Assembly (NCBI GenBank): GCA_905235695.1 | Contig: CAJOMW010000004.1 | Span: 1-24,095 of the forward strand | Source: an uncultured Clostridia bacterium | Lineage (GTDB): Bacteria; Bacillota; Clostridia; Oscillospirales; CAG-382 | DNA: 24,095 nt | Direction: 5' to 3' | Part shown: positions 7,979-15,330 of the stretch, piece after piece | Numbering within the stretch: position 1 is the first letter of the stretch | Layout of the letters: each line of letters opens with the position of its first letter | The notes under the pieces: generated by a model | The model's input: the letters and a program-made list of their open reading frames with translations, nothing else | Database searches by the model: none | What the model was told of the DNA's origin: nothing | Made by a program: the position numbers and the translations under genes

Positions 7979-8458
7979 TTATTTCGAAATTTCAAGTACC
8001 TTGAGAGATACTTCTCCGCCGGGAGTCTCTGCCTTTACGACTTCGCCGACTGCCGCGCCTATGAGCGCTCTGCCTATCGGGGATTCTTCGGAAATTTTGA
8101 ACTCCATGGGGTTTGTCTCGTTGGAGCCGACTAAGGTGTACTCTACTTCTTCCTCGTAAGTCTCGTCGTATACTTTGACCTTTGTTCCTACGCTCACCGT
8201 ATCGGTCTTTACATCATGATCGTATATGACCTTTATATTTTTGAGCATCTCCTCGATATCCGCAATTCTCTGCTCTACCGTGCCCTGCTCGTTCTTTGCT
8301 TCGTCATATTCGCTGTTTTCCGAGAGGTCTCCGAACGCTCTTGCGACTTTTATCGCCTCGGCTACTTCCCTTCTCTTTGTAGTCTTTAAATATTCAAGCT
8401 CTTCCTGGAGCTTTTTAAGTCCTTCACTTGAAACCGTGAACTGTCTTGAGTTTTGCAT
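7979..8458 (-). CDS. greA: Transcription elongation factor GreA
   Basis: A 159-residue protein, the standard GreA length. It binds the RNA polymerase secondary channel and stimulates cleavage of backtracked RNA. The N-terminal coiled coil carries the tip motif GDLSENSEYDEAKNEQ (about residues 43-58) with the catalytic acidic residues, and the C-terminal FKBP-like domain ends in SPIGRALIGAAVGEVV...GEVSLKVLEI. The frame is open further upstream to 8569, but the promoter boxes at 8502-8530 fall inside that extension, and an AAAGGA site precedes the ATG at 8456-8458, so the shorter start is right. It is the first gene of the greA-lysS operon. Confidence 0.96.
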   Translation of the reverse strand: MQNSRQFTVSSEGLKKLQEELEYLKTTKRREVAEAIKVARAFGDLSENSEYDEAKNEQGTVEQRIADIEEMLKNIKVIYDHDVKTDTVSVGTKVKVYDETYEEEVEYTLVGSNETNPMEFKISEESPIGRALIGAAVGEVVKAETPGGEVSLKVLEISK

Positions 8459-8501
8459 TAGATTTTGTTCCTTTCCGAGGTCTGTAATTATATACGGGTA
8501 T

Positions 8502-8530
8502 ATTATATTAAAATTCACGCAAATTGTCAA
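8502..8530 (-). promoter_or_regulatory. Consensus sigma-A promoter of the greA-lysS operon
   Basis: On the minus strand TTGACA (8525-8530) and TATAAT (8502-8507) are spaced 17 nt, a perfect match to consensus. Transcription would start about 35-40 nt before the greA ATG. Confidence 0.93.
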
Positions 8531-8599
8531 CCGTTTTTGATAAAATCTGTCATTTTTAACAAATTTCATTAAACTTTTTCTACACAGCCTGAATATAAG

Positions 8600-8640
8600 A
8601 TATGTTGTTTTTCAACAAAAATTGACTTTAAACAACATAT
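8600..8640. repeat. Perfect 11-bp inverted repeat between the divergent greA and prs promoters
   Basis: ATATGTTGTTT (8600-8610) and AAACAACATAT (8630-8640) are perfect inverted copies 19 nt apart. A second, nested repeat TTGTT/AACAA lies in the left half. It sits 32 nt upstream of the prs -35 box and 70 nt from the greA -35 box, where an operator could act. It could also be a hairpin on a longer transcript. No known regulator box is recognised. Confidence 0.6.
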
Positions 8641-8671
8641 ATTTATGTATATACAAATTTAACACAATATA

Positions 8672-8700
8672 TTGACAAGCGAAAAAGTACATGCTAAAAT
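8672..8700 (+). promoter_or_regulatory. Sigma-A promoter of the PRPP synthetase gene
   Basis: TTGACA (8672-8677) and TAAAAT (8695-8700) are 17 nt apart. The expected transcription start, about 8707, shows that translation cannot begin at the in-frame TTG contained in the -35 box. Confidence 0.88.
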
Positions 8701-8761
8701 ATTTATGGAAAAATCATCTGTCATCCGTCTGAATATGACGTTAAAAGAAAGGAAAAGATTT

Positions 8762-9889
8762 ATGCAGGATCTGTCAAAGGAAGTGCCGTTCAGCCCGCTC
8801 GCCATAATCGGTACGAGAGGAACTGAGGAAATGTGCAAGCGAATCGAGGCGTACATCGGAGAATGGAGAAACGAAGAGCCGCATTACATTATTGAAGCGA
8901 GCTTTCCCCGCTTTGCAACAGGCGAAGCGAAATGCCTTCTCAAGGAATCCGCAAGAGGAAAAGACGTATTTATAGTCGCTGACTGCTTCAACTACAGTCA
9001 GACGTATAAAATGTACGGTATGACGGTACCCATGAGTCCGGACGACCACTTTCAGGACGTCAAGCGTATTATCTCGGCAATAGCCGGCAAGGCAACGAGA
9101 ATATCGGTTATAATGCCCATGCTCTATGAGAGCAGACAGCACAGACGTACGGCAAGAGAGTCTCTTGACTGTGCTTTTATGCTTCACGAGCTGAATATGC
9201 TCGGAGTGGAAAACGTTATGACGTTTGACGCTCATGATGACAGAGTGAGAAACGCAACACCGCTTAAAGGCTTTGACAACCTTATGCCAAGCTACCAGCT
9301 TTTCAAGGCATTCATGAAAAACGAAAGCGATATTGACATAAAGAATATGGTTATAGTATCTCCCGACGAGGGTGCGCTTTCAAGAGGTATGTTCTATTCG
9401 ACGGTCCTCGGCATACAGCTGAGTATGTTCTACAAGCGCCGCGACTACACTCAGGTGATAGACGGTAAGAATCCCATAGTCGCCCACGAATATCTCGGCG
9501 ATGACGTAAAGGGAAAGGACATAATAATAGTAGACGATATTCTCGCATCCGGCGACTCTTTCCTGCACGTTCTCGACAAGCTGAAGGGCATGGGCGCAAG
9601 GAGAGTCTTCGGCTTCTTCTCGTTTGGACTCTTCTGCAGTGGTCTGGAAAAATTAGATGAATATTACAAAGCCGGAAAATTTGACAGAATATATGCAACA
9701 AACTCCGTATATGTTCCCGAAGAGACAAAGGCAAGAGAATGGTTCAAGGAAGTTAATGTTCTCAAGTACATTGCATACTACATAGAAGCCGTCAACATAA
9801 ACAAGTCCATAAGTCTGATAATAGATCCCACGGACAAGATTCATGCGCTTTGTCATAAGTACGGCATAAAGACCGTCCTCGATAACTGA
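8762..9889 (+). CDS. prs: Ribose-phosphate pyrophosphokinase (PRPP synthetase), long clostridial form
   Basis: Makes PRPP from ribose-5-phosphate and ATP, the substrate of PurF in the operon just downstream. The protein has 375 residues from the chosen start, against about 315 in the classic Prs. Recognisable parts are the P(Y/M)xxxRQxR-like block YESRQHRRT (about 122-130), the TFDAHD segment (164-169) corresponding to the DLH region, a KRRD flexible-loop segment (about 235-238) and the PRPP loop IIIVDDILASGDS (254-266). The start ATG at 8762 has AAAGGA (8748-8753) 8 nt upstream. Longer in-frame starts at 8672 (inside the -35 box), 8705 and 8735 lack a ribosome site. It is monocistronic, with its own promoter and terminator. 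The pyrophosphokinase fold is clear; its sequence is divergent enough that a related type-I phosphoribosyltransferase role is not fully excluded. Confidence 0.88.
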   Translation: MQDLSKEVPFSPLAIIGTRGTEEMCKRIEAYIGEWRNEEPHYIIEASFPRFATGEAKCLLKESARGKDVFIVADCFNYSQTYKMYGMTVPMSPDDHFQDVKRIISAIAGKATRISVIMPMLYESRQHRRTARESLDCAFMLHELNMLGVENVMTFDAHDDRVRNATPLKGFDNLMPSYQLFKAFMKNESDIDIKNMVIVSPDEGALSRGMFYSTVLGIQLSMFYKRRDYTQVIDGKNPIVAHEYLGDDVKGKDIIIVDDILASGDSFLHVLDKLKGMGARRVFGFFSFGLFCSGLEKLDEYYKAGKFDRIYATNSVYVPEETKAREWFKEVNVLKYIAYYIEAVNINKSISLIIDPTDKIHALCHKYGIKTVLDN

Positions 9890-9895
9890 ATTATA

Positions 9896-9927
9896 AGGAC
9901 CGCATTATGGCGGTCCTGCTTTATTTT
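9896..9927 (+). terminator. Intrinsic terminator of the PRPP synthetase gene
   Basis: AGGACCGC (9896-9903) and GCGGTCCT (9910-9917) form a perfect 8-bp stem with a 6-nt loop, followed by GCTTTATTTT. It starts 6 nt after the stop codon. Confidence 0.85.
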
Positions 9928-9985
9928 ATATATAATTGTGCCTAATATACCTTCCCTTTCGGCAAAAATTTATCATTTTTGTCAG

Positions 9986-10014
9986 TTGACAAGCTTCACA
10001 TCGGATGGTATAAT
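9986..10014 (+). promoter_or_regulatory. Consensus sigma-A promoter of the purine operon
   Basis: TTGACA (9986-9991) and TATAAT (10009-10014) are spaced 17 nt. The start of transcription would be near 10021, just before the riboswitch aptamer. Confidence 0.93.
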
Positions 10015-10033
10015 ATAAGTAACATTTATAACA

Positions 10034-10105
10034 GTTCTCTGCAACTGACGGAATAAGTGGAGTACCACATGGGAACAGAGAACGTAATTGCCGACCGTCT
10101 GGGCA
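10034..10105 (+). promoter_or_regulatory. ZTP riboswitch (pfl motif) aptamer
   Basis: GTTCTCT (10034-10040) pairs with AGAGAAC (10077-10083) around the first subdomain, which contains GACGG (10047-10051) and the GTGG-AGTA-CCAC hairpin (10057-10068) followed by ATGGGAA. The second conserved part is CCGTCTGGGCA (10095-10105), the hallmark 3' segment of pfl RNAs; CCGTC can pair with GACGG at a distance to form the pseudoknot. Known pfl RNAs bind ZTP/ZMP, signals of 10-formyl-THF shortage, and lie before purine and folate genes such as these. The aptamer's last bases GGGCA are also the first bases of the terminator, so ligand binding should favour read-through. Confidence 0.93.
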
Positions 10106-10142
10106 CACTTACATCACCGAGTAAGTGCGCCCTTTTGTTTTT
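10101..10142 (+). terminator. ZTP riboswitch expression-platform terminator
   Basis: GGGCACACTTAC (10101-10112) pairs with GTAAGTGCGCCC (10121-10132), 12 positions with one A-C mismatch and an 8-nt loop, then TTTTGTTTTT. Its 5' arm overlaps the aptamer's conserved GGGCA, the expected mutually exclusive arrangement for an ON switch. Confidence 0.92.
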
Positions 10143-10170
10143 ATAAAATTACATAAACGGAGGAATCAAC

Positions 10171-10671
10171 ATGAAAAAAGTAGCCGTTATCATGGGAAGC
10201 GACAGCGATTTGCCGGTCGTAGAAAAGGCGATAAACACGCTGAGCGATTTCGGGGTACCTTATGAGGTGCACGTATTTTCGGCTCACAGAACGCCGCTCG
10301 AAGCAAGGGATTTCAGCATAAACGCAAGGAAGAACGGATTCGGAGCGATAATAGCCGCAGCTGGAATGGCAGCTCACCTTGCCGGGGCTATCGCGGCAAA
10401 CACCACCCTGCCGGTTGTGGGAATACCTGTAAAATCAAATAATTTAGACGGCGTTGACGCTCTCCTTTCCACCGTACAGATGCCATCTGGCATACCCGTA
10501 GCGACGGTTGCAATTAACGGAGCAGTCAATGCCGCTTTACTTTGTATAGAGATACTTTCGGTAAGCGATGACGCTCTTGCGGCGAAACTCGACGAAAAGC
10601 GCAGAAACGATGCAGCGAAAGTACTTGAAAAGAATGCGGCAATTGAAGAAAAATACAACAAACAAGCATAA
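10171..10671 (+). CDS. purE: PurE, 5-(carboxyamino)imidazole ribonucleotide mutase
   Basis: First gene of the operon; it forms CAIR, the substrate of PurC. The 166-residue length is normal for bacterial PurE. GSDSD (9-13) is the phosphate-binding loop, SAHRTP (37-42) contains the catalytic histidine, and AGMAAHLAG (64-72) corresponds to the class I AGGAAHLPG loop. This is class I by motif, not the CO2-using class II seen in spirochaetes and animals, yet no purK partner is in the operon. A GGAGG site stands 7 nt before the ATG. The riboswitch terminator lies 28 nt upstream of the start. The last ~35 residues are charged and helical. Confidence 0.96.
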   Translation: MKKVAVIMGSDSDLPVVEKAINTLSDFGVPYEVHVFSAHRTPLEARDFSINARKNGFGAIIAAAGMAAHLAGAIAANTTLPVVGIPVKSNNLDGVDALLSTVQMPSGIPVATVAINGAVNAALLCIEILSVSDDALAAKLDEKRRNDAAKVLEKNAAIEEKYNKQA

Positions 10672-10690
10672 AACAGAAAGGAAAATTCAA

Positions 10691-11401
10691 ATGGAAAAAA
10701 CAGTACAGCTCTACGAGGGAAAAGCAAAGAAGGTTTACGCGACTACCGACGAAAATCTCGTAATAGTGGACTACAAGGACGACGCTACGGCTTTCAACGG
10801 TCTGAAAAAAGGCACTATATCCGGAAAAGGCGTCATAAACAACCGCGTAACTAACTTTCTCATGCAGCTTCTCGAAAAGAACGGCGTTCCCACGCATTTC
10901 GTTGAAGAAATATCCGAAAGGGAGACCGTCGTAAAGAAGGTCAGCATCGTTCCCCTCGAAGTAATAATCAGAAACATATCCGCCGGAAGCTTTGCAAAGC
11001 GCTTCGGAGTTGAAGAAGGCATAGTTTTCGACGAGCCTACCATTGAGTTTTCCTACAAAAACGACGATCTCGGCGATCCCCTTATGAACTCATACCATGC
11101 GATTGCGCTCAAGCTCGCAACGAAAGAGGAAATTGAGACGATAAAGAGCCTCGCATTTAAAGTAAACGAAGTGCTGAAGGCATATTTTCTAAGCATCGGC
11201 ATAGAGCTTGTCGACTTCAAGCTCGAATTTGGAAAAACATCTGACGGCACGATAGTCCTCGCAGACGAAATATCCCCCGACACCTGCCGTTTCTGGGACA
11301 GCAAGACGCATGAAAAGCTCGACAAGGACCGTTTCAGAAGAGATCTCGGAAACGTAGAAGACGCATACATTGAAATTCGCAAGAGACTGCTCGGCGAATA
11401 A
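10691..11401 (+). CDS. purC: PurC, SAICAR synthetase
   Basis: Joins CAIR and aspartate using ATP to give SAICAR. The 236-residue protein shows YEGKAKKVYAT near the N-terminus (ATP-binding loop), PLEVIIRNISAGSFAKRFG, DPLMNSYH, LVDFKLEFG and LADEISPDTCRFWD, all in normal order. The frame is open upstream to 10568 over the purE 3' end, but AAAGGA 8 nt before the ATG at 10691 fixes the start, and the family begins here. It follows purE after 19 nt. Confidence 0.97.
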   Translation: MEKTVQLYEGKAKKVYATTDENLVIVDYKDDATAFNGLKKGTISGKGVINNRVTNFLMQLLEKNGVPTHFVEEISERETVVKKVSIVPLEVIIRNISAGSFAKRFGVEEGIVFDEPTIEFSYKNDDLGDPLMNSYHAIALKLATKEEIETIKSLAFKVNEVLKAYFLSIGIELVDFKLEFGKTSDGTIVLADEISPDTCRFWDSKTHEKLDKDRFRRDLGNVEDAYIEIRKRLLGE

Positions 11402-11451
11402 TATCGGAACAGGAAAACCATCTCCCACTCTTGAAAGGAAACAGTCACAGA

Positions 11452-12876
11452 ATGATAAATTCAAAAATCCACGAAGAATGCGGCGTTTTCGGCATTTTTT
11501 CTAATGACAACTACGATATAGCCTCCACCTGCTATTACGGGCTTTTCGCCCTTCAGCACAGAGGTCAGGAAAGCTGCGGCATAGTTGTAAACGACGACGG
11601 AGTTTTCAGCTCGTACAGGGATGTAGGAATAGTAAACGACGTGTTTACGCAGGAAAGACTAAGCGGTCTCGGATTCGGTAATATTGCCGTCGGACACGTG
11701 AGATACGGCACAACCGGCTCAAACGGCAGAGCAAATGCGCAGCCTATCGTTGTAAACCACATAAAGGGCAGTATGGCGCTCGCCCACAACGGAAACCTCG
11801 TAAACTCCATGGAGCTGCGCGAGGAGCTTGAGCTTCAAGGCTCGATATTCCACACTACGAGCGACACGGAAGTTATATCATACGTCATAACAAAAGAGCG
11901 CATATCAAGTCCGTCCATAGAAGAGGCGGTAAGCCGCGCAATGAACAGGATAAAGGGCGCATATTCGCTCGTTATCATGTCTCCGTCAAAGCTCATTGCT
12001 CTGAGGGACGAGAACGGATTCAGACCGCTTTGCTACGGCATGACGGAGGACGGCAAATACGTCGTCGCATCGGAAAGCTGTGCGCTTGATGCGGTCGGGG
12101 CACAGCTTATAAGGGAGCTTGATCCGGGCGAGATAATGATATTTGACAAGAACGGAGTCCGCTCCATACGTGAGCACTGCGACAAGGCGCCTCAAAAGCT
12201 ATGCGTATTCGAGTACATATATTTCGCCCGCCCCGACAGCCGGATAGACGGCTGCTCCGTGCATGCGGCAAGGCTCAGAGCAGGCTCATGCCTTGCACTT
12301 GAGCACCCGGTGCAGGCTGACATAGTAATAGGCGTTCCCGATTCGGGAATTGATGCGGCGATCGGTTATTCGAGGCAATCAGGTATACCTTACGGAATCG
12401 GTCTTATTAAAAACAAGTACATTGCAAGAACGTTCATATCTCCCGGTCAGGCTTCGCGCGAGGACAAGGTGCGCATAAAGCTGAACGCAGTAAGAGAGAC
12501 AATAAGCGGTAAAAGAGTAGTCCTTATCGACGACTCAATCGTCAGAGGTACTACCAGTGCGAGAATAGTCAAGCTTATACGCGAAGCCGGCGCTACCGAG
12601 GTGCACATGAGGGTATCGGCTCCCCCGTTTCTCAATCCCTGCTATTACGGCACGGACATAGATTCGAGAGATAACCTCATTGCCTGCCATCACACGATAA
12701 AGGAAATGGAAGAGATAATAGGAGTTGACAGTCTCGGTTTTCTGAACGTCAATCATCTCGGCCTTCTCACAGGCAGCACCGGTTACTGCTCGGCGTGCTT
12801 TACGGGCGATTACCCTACTTCGGTACCCAAGAAGGCAGGCAAAAACAGATTTGAAAAGAAAATAAGCGAGGTATGA
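11452..12876 (+). CDS. purF: PurF, amidophosphoribosyltransferase
   Basis: First committed step: PRPP plus glutamine to phosphoribosylamine. The 474-residue protein begins MINSKIHEE-C10-GVFG; Cys10 is the N-terminal nucleophile of the glutaminase domain after removal of a 9-residue propeptide. The PRPP loop is VVLIDDSIVRGTT (356-368). Cysteines C251, C397, C446 and C449 (in LCVFEY, NPCYYG and YCSACF) match the four [4Fe-4S] ligands of the Bacillus-type oxygen-sensitive enzyme. An in-frame TTG at 11431 gives a longer frame, but the GAAAGGAA site lies inside it, and the ATG at 11452 gives the right propeptide. It follows purC after 50 nt. Confidence 0.97.
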   Translation: MINSKIHEECGVFGIFSNDNYDIASTCYYGLFALQHRGQESCGIVVNDDGVFSSYRDVGIVNDVFTQERLSGLGFGNIAVGHVRYGTTGSNGRANAQPIVVNHIKGSMALAHNGNLVNSMELREELELQGSIFHTTSDTEVISYVITKERISSPSIEEAVSRAMNRIKGAYSLVIMSPSKLIALRDENGFRPLCYGMTEDGKYVVASESCALDAVGAQLIRELDPGEIMIFDKNGVRSIREHCDKAPQKLCVFEYIYFARPDSRIDGCSVHAARLRAGSCLALEHPVQADIVIGVPDSGIDAAIGYSRQSGIPYGIGLIKNKYIARTFISPGQASREDKVRIKLNAVRETISGKRVVLIDDSIVRGTTSARIVKLIREAGATEVHMRVSAPPFLNPCYYGTDIDSRDNLIACHHTIKEMEEIIGVDSLGFLNVNHLGLLTGSTGYCSACFTGDYPTSVPKKAGKNRFEKKISEV

Positions 12877-12909
12877 TCTTTCAAAATAATTCCGAAAGGT
12901 GGAAAAACT

Positions 12910-13947
12910 ATGAAAAGCTTCAGCGAAAGCTATAAAGAAGCGGGTGTTGACATAACCGCCGGCTACAAGGCGGTAGAGCTGATGAAAGCGCACATAGCAA
13001 AGACGATAACAGGCGGCGCCTGCTCTGATATTGGCGGCTTCGGCGGACTGTTCGAGCTTGATATGACGGGAATAACGAGGCCCGTACTCGTAAGCGGAAC
13101 GGACGGAGTCGGAACCAAGCTGAAAATGGCGTTTCTTATGGACAAGCATGACACGGTCGGCATAGACTGCGTCGCTATGTGTGTAAACGACATAATATGC
13201 TGCGGCGCAAAGCCTCTGTTCTTTCTTGATTACATTGCCTGCGGCAAAAACGTTCCCGAAAAGATAGCGGATATAGTAAAGGGCGTTGCCGACGGCTGTG
13301 TTCAGTCGGGCGCGGCGCTTATAGGCGGAGAAACCGCCGAAATGCCCGGCTTTTACCCGGTGGACGAATACGACCTTGCAGGCTTTGCAACGGGTGTTGT
13401 GGACAAGAGCAAGATACTTGACAACAAGACGATGAGAGAGGGAGACGTTATAATTGCACTTCCCTCAAGCGGAGTACATTCCAACGGCTTTTCGCTCGTC
13501 AGAAAGGTATTTGACGTCGAAAAATCCGATATAAAATCTCCGATAGCCGAGCTTGGCGGAAAATCAATAGGCGAAGCTCTGCTCACACCTACTAAAATCT
13601 ATGTAAAGCCAATGCTCTCGCTGTTTGAAAGCGTACAGGTCAAGGGTGTTTCACATATAACCGGCGGCGGCTTCTATGAGAACATTCCGAGAAGCATACC
13701 GGACGGACTTTGCGCAAAGATAGACAAAAGCTCAGTTAAAGTACTCCCCATATTCGACCTTATTGCAAAGAAGGGCAATATTCCAGAAAGGGATATGTTC
13801 AACACGTTCAATATGGGCGTCGGCATGAGCGCAGTGGTATCAAAGGATGATGCGGAGACGGCGCTTGAAGTGCTGAGAAAAGGCGGAGAGGACGCTTATA
13901 TTATCGGTGAGATAATAAAGTCAGAAGAAAAGATAATAATCAAGTAA
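12910..13947 (+). CDS. purM: PurM, AIR synthetase
   Basis: Closes the imidazole ring: FGAM plus ATP to AIR. The 345-residue length is standard. SGTDGVGTKLKMAF (ATP-binding), GIDCVAMCVNDIICCGAKPLFFLDYIACGK (conserved dimer and active-site region), GGETAEMPGFY and HITGGGFYENIPR are all present. AAAGGTGG precedes the ATG. It lies 33 nt after purF and 20 nt before purN. Confidence 0.97.
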   Translation: MKSFSESYKEAGVDITAGYKAVELMKAHIAKTITGGACSDIGGFGGLFELDMTGITRPVLVSGTDGVGTKLKMAFLMDKHDTVGIDCVAMCVNDIICCGAKPLFFLDYIACGKNVPEKIADIVKGVADGCVQSGAALIGGETAEMPGFYPVDEYDLAGFATGVVDKSKILDNKTMREGDVIIALPSSGVHSNGFSLVRKVFDVEKSDIKSPIAELGGKSIGEALLTPTKIYVKPMLSLFESVQVKGVSHITGGGFYENIPRSIPDGLCAKIDKSSVKVLPIFDLIAKKGNIPERDMFNTFNMGVGMSAVVSKDDAETALEVLRKGGEDAYIIGEIIKSEEKIIIK

Positions 13948-13967
13948 AACCGAAAGGACGAAGGCAG

Positions 13968-14579
13968 TTGCTTCATAAGACAAATATTGCCGTTCTCGTG
14001 TCGGGCGGCGGCACCAACCTTCAGGCACTTATAGACGCCGAAAAGAGCGGAATAATTAAAAGCGGCGAAATCAAGCTTGTAATTTCAAACAAGGAAGGCG
14101 CGTATGCGCTTGAGCGTGCAAAAAGTGCGGGAATCAGGACCGAGACGGTATCGAAGAAAGAGCTCGGCTCGCAGGAAGCTTTTGAAGAAAAGATAAAGGA
14201 GCTGCTAAAAGATGCCGGCATCGAGCTGATAGTTCTCGCCGGATTTATGAGTATTCTCAGCGAGAGCTTCACTTCGGCATATCCCGAGAGGATAATAAAC
14301 GTTCATCCGTCGCTTATACCCTCCTTCTGCGGCGCAGGCTTCTACGGACTCCGAGTTCACGAAGCGGCGCTCAGCTACGGCGTTAAAGTTACCGGAGCGA
14401 CGGTGCATTTTGTAAACGAGATACCGGACGGCGGAAAAATAATTATGCAGAAGGCTGTTGAAGTACAGCCCGGCGACACGCCCGAGATACTTCAGAGAAG
14501 AGTTATGGAGCAGGCTGAATGGATAATTCTGCCGAGAGCTGTCGAAAAAGTTTCGGCGGAGATAAATAAAAGTAAGTGA
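13968..14579 (+). CDS. purN: PurN, phosphoribosylglycinamide formyltransferase
   Basis: Transfers the formyl group of 10-formyl-THF to GAR. The 203-residue protein has SGGGTNLQ (12-19) for phosphate binding and the catalytic set N111, H113 (NVHPSLIPSF) and D154 (IPDGG). It starts at TTG: AAAGGA (13953-13958) is 9 nt upstream, and there is no nearby in-frame ATG before the SGGGTNLQ strand. It depends on folate, so it uses the product of fhs in the same operon. Confidence 0.95.
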   Translation: MLHKTNIAVLVSGGGTNLQALIDAEKSGIIKSGEIKLVISNKEGAYALERAKSAGIRTETVSKKELGSQEAFEEKIKELLKDAGIELIVLAGFMSILSESFTSAYPERIINVHPSLIPSFCGAGFYGLRVHEAALSYGVKVTGATVHFVNEIPDGGKIIMQKAVEVQPGDTPEILQRRVMEQAEWIILPRAVEKVSAEINKSK

Positions 14580-14588
14580 GGGATAACT

Positions 14589-15305
14589 ATGAACATTTAT
14601 GATGTAAAAACCATCGGCGAGAGGATAAAAGGCAATCCTTACGTCGGAAGAGGCATAGTCACAGGCACGAGTGCCGACGGAAGAAATGCGGTAATCGCAT
14701 ATTTCATCATGGGCAGAAGCTCAAACAGCAGAAACCGCATTTTCACAATTAAAGACGGCGACGTCTACACTGAGCCGCATGATCCTTCAAAAGTAAAGGA
14801 TCCGTCTCTCATAATATACGCCGCGATAAGGTCCTATGAAAACAAGCTGATTGTGACCAACGGCGACCAGACTGACACTATTTACGACTTTGTTTCAGAG
14901 GGAAAAGACTTCAAGAGTGCGCTTGAGACGCGTTGCTTTGAGCCGGATGAGCCGAATTTCACTCCGAGAATAAGCAGTATGATAACTTTTTCGGACAAAA
15001 GCTTCTCGTATGAGATGAGCATACTGAAAAGTATAGACGCAAACGGCACGGACTGTGCGAGATATACGTTCTCGTACCCCTCTTACAAGGGACTCGGGCA
15101 CTTTATACACACCTACGTCACCGACGGAGATCCGATACCCACTTTTCAGGGAGAACCCGAAAGGATAAGCATACCGAACGATATTGACGTTCTGACAAAC
15201 GATATTTGGGAAAATCTCGATGAAAACAACAAAATTTCTCTCTACGTCAGATACACAAACCTCGCAACCGGCAAGCAGAATTTCAGACTTATAAACAAAA
15301 ACTGA
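14589..15305 (+). CDS. purO: PurO-type IMP cyclohydrolase (archaeal family)
   Basis: A 238-residue protein resembling PurO of methanogenic archaea, which closes FAICAR to IMP. Shared features are YVGRGIVTG at the N-terminus (about 18-26), the serine/arginine stretch MGRSSNSRNRIF (41-52), NGDQTDTI (91-98) corresponding to archaeal NGSHTDTI, and PNFTPRIS (122-129). It is somewhat longer than the ~200-residue archaeal enzyme, mainly at the C-terminus. The start has GTGAGGG overlapping the purN stop codon, so translation is probably coupled. It sits directly before an AICAR transformylase that lacks its own cyclohydrolase domain, which supports the assignment by context. Activity is inferred from family and context. 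Confidence 0.85.
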   Translation: MNIYDVKTIGERIKGNPYVGRGIVTGTSADGRNAVIAYFIMGRSSNSRNRIFTIKDGDVYTEPHDPSKVKDPSLIIYAAIRSYENKLIVTNGDQTDTIYDFVSEGKDFKSALETRCFEPDEPNFTPRISSMITFSDKSFSYEMSILKSIDANGTDCARYTFSYPSYKGLGHFIHTYVTDGDPIPTFQGEPERISIPNDIDVLTNDIWENLDENNKISLYVRYTNLATGKQNFRLINKN

Positions 15306-15330
15306 ATATTTTTGGGAAAGGAATTGCAAA

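Noticed and set aside
8459..8501. T-box leader for the greA-lysS operon
   Set aside because: The space between promoter and greA is only about 40 nt and has no T-box motif or specifier stem.
8459..8569. 37-residue N-terminal extension of GreA
   Set aside because: It would overlap the consensus greA promoter, and the family starts at the ATG at 8458.
8672..8761. In-frame TTG and ATG codons that would extend the PRPP synthetase at its N-terminus
   Set aside because: The TTG is part of the -35 box TTGACA, the ATG at 8705 coincides with the expected transcription start, and only the ATG at 8762 has a well-placed AAAGGA.
10568..10690. Upstream extension of PurC over the purE 3' end
   Set aside because: PurC proteins begin near the ATG at 10691, which has its own ribosome site.
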